A stretch of 8,503 bases of DNA from Deltaproteobacteria bacterium. GTDB taxonomy: Bacteria; Desulfobacterota; Desulfobacteria; Desulfobacterales; ETH-SRB1. Location of the stretch: NCBI GenBank assembly GCA_019309665.1, contig JAFDFV010000056.1, positions 1 through 8,503 on the forward strand, in the 5' to 3' direction. Made by a program: the position numbers and the translations under genes. The notes under the pieces are model-generated. The model was not told where the DNA came from and did not search any database. It worked only from the letters and a program-made list of their open reading frames with translations. This document shows positions 6,421 through 8,503 of the stretch, piece after piece. Each line of letters opens with the position of its first letter. The first letter of the stretch is position 1.

Positions 6421-7319
6421 GGCTTAGCTTTTCCGTGCTTTGGTTTGATGACAGTGAAGATTATTTTGATTCTTTAGACTTAGAGCCACTAAAAGAAGAA
6501 ATTTCAACATGGGGTTTCTGTCCAACAATCGATAAAGTTACAACCCCCGAAGAATTTAAAGATCGCTCACCCTTTGAACCATACGATTTGATTGTTGTAG
6601 ACCGTAATTTAGAGGGTTACGATGACGGACAAGTATTCATTGCTGACATAAGAGATCATGCAATATTTACGGAAGTCATATTCTACACCGCTGGCACTGC
6701 TAGCGATTTATGGGATGCAATACGTGAGAAGAAGCTAGAAGGCGTATTTGTCTCATCTCGAAATGAAATATTAGCAAAAATCTCACAAGTAGGTCGCCAA
6801 TCAATCCGAAAAATTCTTGATATAGAAAATATGCGTGGAATCGTAATGGCCGAAGTTGGTGAATTGGATCTCCTACTTGAAAAGATAATTGCAATTGGTG
6901 TCGAAGGGTTACAAGCAGAGCAACGCTATCGAATATATAAAAGATTTCACGAAAACGCAACTAAACAACATAAAGATCATGATCAGGCCCTATCTGCGTT
7001 TATTGAAAAACCAGGGGTCATTAGTATGCTCACACTTTGCGATAGTGATAAGCGATGGCAAAACTTCAACCGTCTATGGAAATCCCATGACAAGTTAAAA
7101 GAAAAAGAAAGAATAGGTGATTATGTTGTTGAAGTACTGCATCCTCGAAACTTTCTCGCTCATGGAAAACCTGTACCTCACGAGAATGGAGGATACCTTT
7201 TTCACTATCGTAAGAAAGAATATCTCTTTGACGATAAAAATAGTCTGGAACTTCGACAAACGATACTTAGATACAAAAAAACATTTTCTGGAATTATTGA
7301 TTTAATCAAAGAGGGATGA
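6417..7319 (+). CDS. atypical response-regulator receiver with C-terminal HEPN-like region
   Basis: This is a 300-residue protein. The N-terminal ~125 residues follow the receiver pattern: an acidic pair D11-D12 after a hydrophobic strand (VLWFDD), the probable phosphoacceptor D62 in LIVVDRNLEG, and T91 in VIFYTAG. The usual conserved lysine near residue 113 is absent (FVSSR), so phosphorylation control may be altered. No helix-turn-helix or other DNA-binding output domain was recognised. Residues ~140-300 look largely helical and include R244-N-F-L-A-H249, which fits the R-N-x3-H signature of HEPN endoribonucleases and toxins. The ATG overlaps the TGA of the kinase-like gene (ATGA, 6417-6420), so the two are translationally coupled. 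The likely role is the effector of the module, activated or restrained by phosphorelay. The receiver fold is well supported. The HEPN call rests on one motif plus helical context; the region could be a non-catalytic HEPN-like dimerisation domain. Confidence 0.75.
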   Translation: MRLSFSVLWFDDSEDYFDSLDLEPLKEEISTWGFCPTIDKVTTPEEFKDRSPFEPYDLIVVDRNLEGYDDGQVFIADIRDHAIFTEVIFYTAGTASDLWDAIREKKLEGVFVSSRNEILAKISQVGRQSIRKILDIENMRGIVMAEVGELDLLLEKIIAIGVEGLQAEQRYRIYKRFHENATKQHKDHDQALSAFIEKPGVISMLTLCDSDKRWQNFNRLWKSHDKLKEKERIGDYVVEVLHPRNFLAHGKPVPHENGGYLFHYRKKEYLFDDKNSLELRQTILRYKKTFSGIIDLIKEG

Positions 7320-7342
7320 ATCTGGTTTAAATAAATGAAAAT

Positions 7343-7376
7343 GGAGAACTTGGGGACGCTCCTATCTGTTTTTTTT
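7343..7376 (+). terminator. weak candidate terminator after the operon
   Basis: A short stem, GGAG (7343-7346) with CTCC (7359-7362), lies just before an 8-T run (7369-7376). This is 24 bases or more after the last operon stop codon. The stem is only 4 bp and overlaps the GGGACGCTCC repeat, so termination here is plausible but unproven. Confidence 0.25.
7353..7366 (-). repeat. inverted copy of the GGAGCGTC repeat
   Basis: GGGACGCTCCTATC is the reverse complement of GATAGGAGCGTC (26-37) extended by two bases. Its first ten bases are also the exact reverse complement of 94-103. It lies 34 bp after the last operon gene, so inverted copies bracket the whole gene block from 38 to 7352. Confidence 0.55.
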
Positions 7377-7471
7377 AATTTTCTGTCATAGCCTCGAAAC
7401 TCTTCGTATTATGCTGCTTACAGGGGTCAGTGGGGCAAGTCCGCTTTTGACTCTTGAGTATTTTTTTAACG

Positions 7472-7619
7472 TGGGTATGCACTTGACTCCACCACATTAA
7501 AGGTATCTATGTGATTATAAGGATTTTTTTGTCTTTTTGGCCGCCCACCCAAAAAATGATCGAAAATATAACGAATTCAATCTGTTAAAAAGAATCAGGG
7601 GGAGTCAAGTGCATACCCA
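7472..7619. mobile_element. 148-bp miniature inverted-repeat element
   Basis: TGGGTATGCACTTGACTCC (7472-7490) and its perfect 19-bp reverse complement (7601-7619) bound an AT-rich core of 110 bp with no coding potential. T-rich sequence lies on both sides (7461-7467 and 7620-7628), but no clear target duplication could be assigned. The right-hand repeat supplies the last codons and stop of the DUF1016-like fragment, so the element appears to have inserted into that gene. It is presumably mobilised in trans by a transposase encoded elsewhere. Confidence 0.7.
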
Positions 7620-7880
7620 TTTTTTTTCAATAGCAACAAGTAAATCCAGATGACTGAATGAGAGTTTCAAAACAAGATCATTCGGGTGTTTTGATTGAGG
7701 AGACAGCGTCTTCCCTGTTTGAGGGTATACCTTATAAAACAGTCGATAACGGTTTAGTTCTCTCTTTTGGGTACGAGGTATATGACCTAAAGATTGAGCG
7801 AGTTTTTCAATTAGCTTGTCTTCATATTTAGCTCTATCACTTCCAAGGAGTTCATATTTGTGGATATACCCACCGATCAT
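7605..7880 (-). pseudogene. truncated DUF1016/YhcG-like N-terminal domain
   Basis: The 91-residue frame resembles the N-terminal DUF1016 domain of YhcG-type proteins (PD-(D/E)XK superfamily nucleases): GGYIHKYELLGSDRAKYEDKL, then KLAQSLG, RYRLFYKVYP and KLSFSHLDLLVAIE, in the family order. The same frame stays open upstream of the ATG to about 7928 with family-like residues (LFRTTLRNWMIGGYI) before a stop, so the true start is also missing. The C-terminal end KKWVCT-stop is translated from the terminal repeat of the miniature element at 7472-7619. The C-terminal nuclease domain is therefore absent. Intact relatives occur with restriction and defence genes. This one is a broken remnant and gives only a hint that the area once held more defence genes. 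Confidence 0.65.
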
Positions 7881-7930
7881 CCAATTACGCAGAGTCGTTC
7901 GGAATAACCGGTTTGAAAGAGTGCCAGCCT

Positions 7931-8243
7931 TTTAAAATCCGACTTTATCCCATTATTATGTGCCTCAAAATCAATTCGCAAACGATAATTTTTAAAAACT
8001 TATTAAATCCTTTTCTGCTTCATTATAAATTTCATCGATGCTTTTCTGAATGTTGATTGTGTGCTTGATAGCTGTTGCTACTTACATTCCACACCTTTTT
8101 TTGCATACACAGCCCAATTTTTTATTATATGATAACAGCAAGATAAAATAATATTAGTAAAATTTAAGAGAATTAAGGACTAAGGTATAGACAACCCCCT
8201 CCCCAATATGGCATATAGGCTAAAAATAGATATGTCATTAAAA
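7931..8243. other. AT-rich gap leading into the IS left end
   Basis: No gene is visible. The left part may hold decayed sequence upstream of the DUF1016 remnant, where stops interrupt the frame. The left end of the insertion sequence probably lies near 8175-8200, where the very AT-rich sequence changes to a GTATAGACAACCCCCTCCCC stretch shortly before the transposase start. The matching right end lies outside the window, so the boundary cannot be fixed. Confidence 0.35.
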
Positions 8244-8249
8244 GGGAGG
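8244..8249 (+). promoter_or_regulatory. transposase ribosome binding site
   Basis: GGGAGG lies four bases before the ATG at 8254 and supports that start codon. Confidence 0.5.
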
Positions 8250-8253
8250 GCAT

Positions 8254-8503
8254 ATGAGAGCGCCGCTTGAAGTTGAGAAAGCAATTGAGAGGGAAAAGAT
8301 AACTGCTTATGTTGTCAGCCACTTGCCAATCGTAAAAGCCTATGCTGTTAAGATGGGTCTTGTTGATATTATCAATCAGCTTATTCCCAGCAAGATGGAT
8401 GTGGAGCCAGGGATAATCTTTCTGGGAATGGTTATGGATACGCTATCTGGGCGAACTCCTCTTTATCGTTTAGATGAGTTTTTTCAAGATCAGGACACAG
8501 AAC
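8254..8503 (+). CDS. IS1634-family transposase, 5' part (runs off the window)
   Basis: The first 83 residues are present. The segment VVSHLPIVKAYAVKMGLVDI (20-39), then DVEPGIIFLGMVMDTLSGRTPLYRLDEFF, is characteristic of the N-terminal DUF4277 domain of IS1634-family (IS4-superfamily) DDE transposases. The catalytic DDE core would lie beyond the window, so whether the gene is intact cannot be judged. Its own strong Shine-Dalgarno sequence and undamaged frame suggest a recent insertion next to the defence-like operon, unlike the decayed fragments around it. Confidence 0.85.
   Translation, partial: MRAPLEVEKAIEREKITAYVVSHLPIVKAYAVKMGLVDIINQLIPSKMDVEPGIIFLGMVMDTLSGRTPLYRLDEFFQDQDTE

Noticed and set aside
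6700..7305. Short frames on both strands inside the receiver-HEPN gene
   Set aside because: They overlap a gene with clear receiver motifs and carry no motif of their own.
6417..7319. DNA-binding response regulator (OmpR, NarL or NtrC type)
   Set aside because: No winged helix, LuxR-type helix-turn-helix or AAA+ motif is found after the receiver; the C-terminal region instead has the RNFLAH motif.

Overview
AT-rich bacterial DNA. The core is a compact four-gene, plus-strand defence-like operon set in repeat-rich accessory sequence. A DksA/TraR-type zinc-finger remnant, small hairpin repeats and an IS1634-type transposase suggest a proteobacterium in the broad sense, possibly a Desulfobacterota lineage. 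That taxonomic guess comes from repeat style and is low confidence.

Layout. Bases 1-563 have no convincing gene but carry two copies of a GGAGCGTC repeat. Bases 564-815 (minus) hold the 3' end of a DksA/TraR zinc-finger gene whose N-terminal part has been replaced by a 159-bp imperfect palindrome (715-873). Bases 1059-1877 (minus) encode an unfamiliar 272-residue protein resembling the uracil-DNA glycosylase superfamily (Mug/TDG-like). It lies between two direct copies of a ~60-bp hairpin repeat. A candidate sigma70 promoter (2060-2088) precedes the operon: (i) an HhH-GPD iron-sulphur DNA glycosylase with the MIG-type catalytic-site tyrosine; (ii) a complete C5-cytosine DNA methyltransferase; (iii) a 786-residue protein with two GHKL ATPase modules, an N-terminal MORC/Hsp90-like one and a C-terminal histidine-kinase-like one; (iv) a response-regulator-like receiver fused to a helical C-terminal region with an RNFLAH motif, the R-x4-H signature of HEPN ribonucleases. 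Genes iii and iv overlap by 4 bp, and the spacing between the other genes is 13-19 bp.

Downstream, a 148-bp miniature element with perfect 19-bp terminal inverted repeats (7472-7619) ends a fragment of a DUF1016/YhcG-type gene (7605-7880, minus). The window closes inside the 5' end of an IS1634-family transposase (8254 onward).

How the genes may work together (inference): the methyltransferase marks host DNA, and the glycosylase repairs the T:G mismatches that arise when 5-methylcytosine deaminates. The MORC/kinase protein could sense unmodified or invading DNA and signal to the receiver-HEPN protein, which would then act as an RNA-cleaving abortive-infection effector. No restriction endonuclease is visible in the window, so this would be modification-linked immunity with a two-component signalling relay in place of a conventional nuclease.
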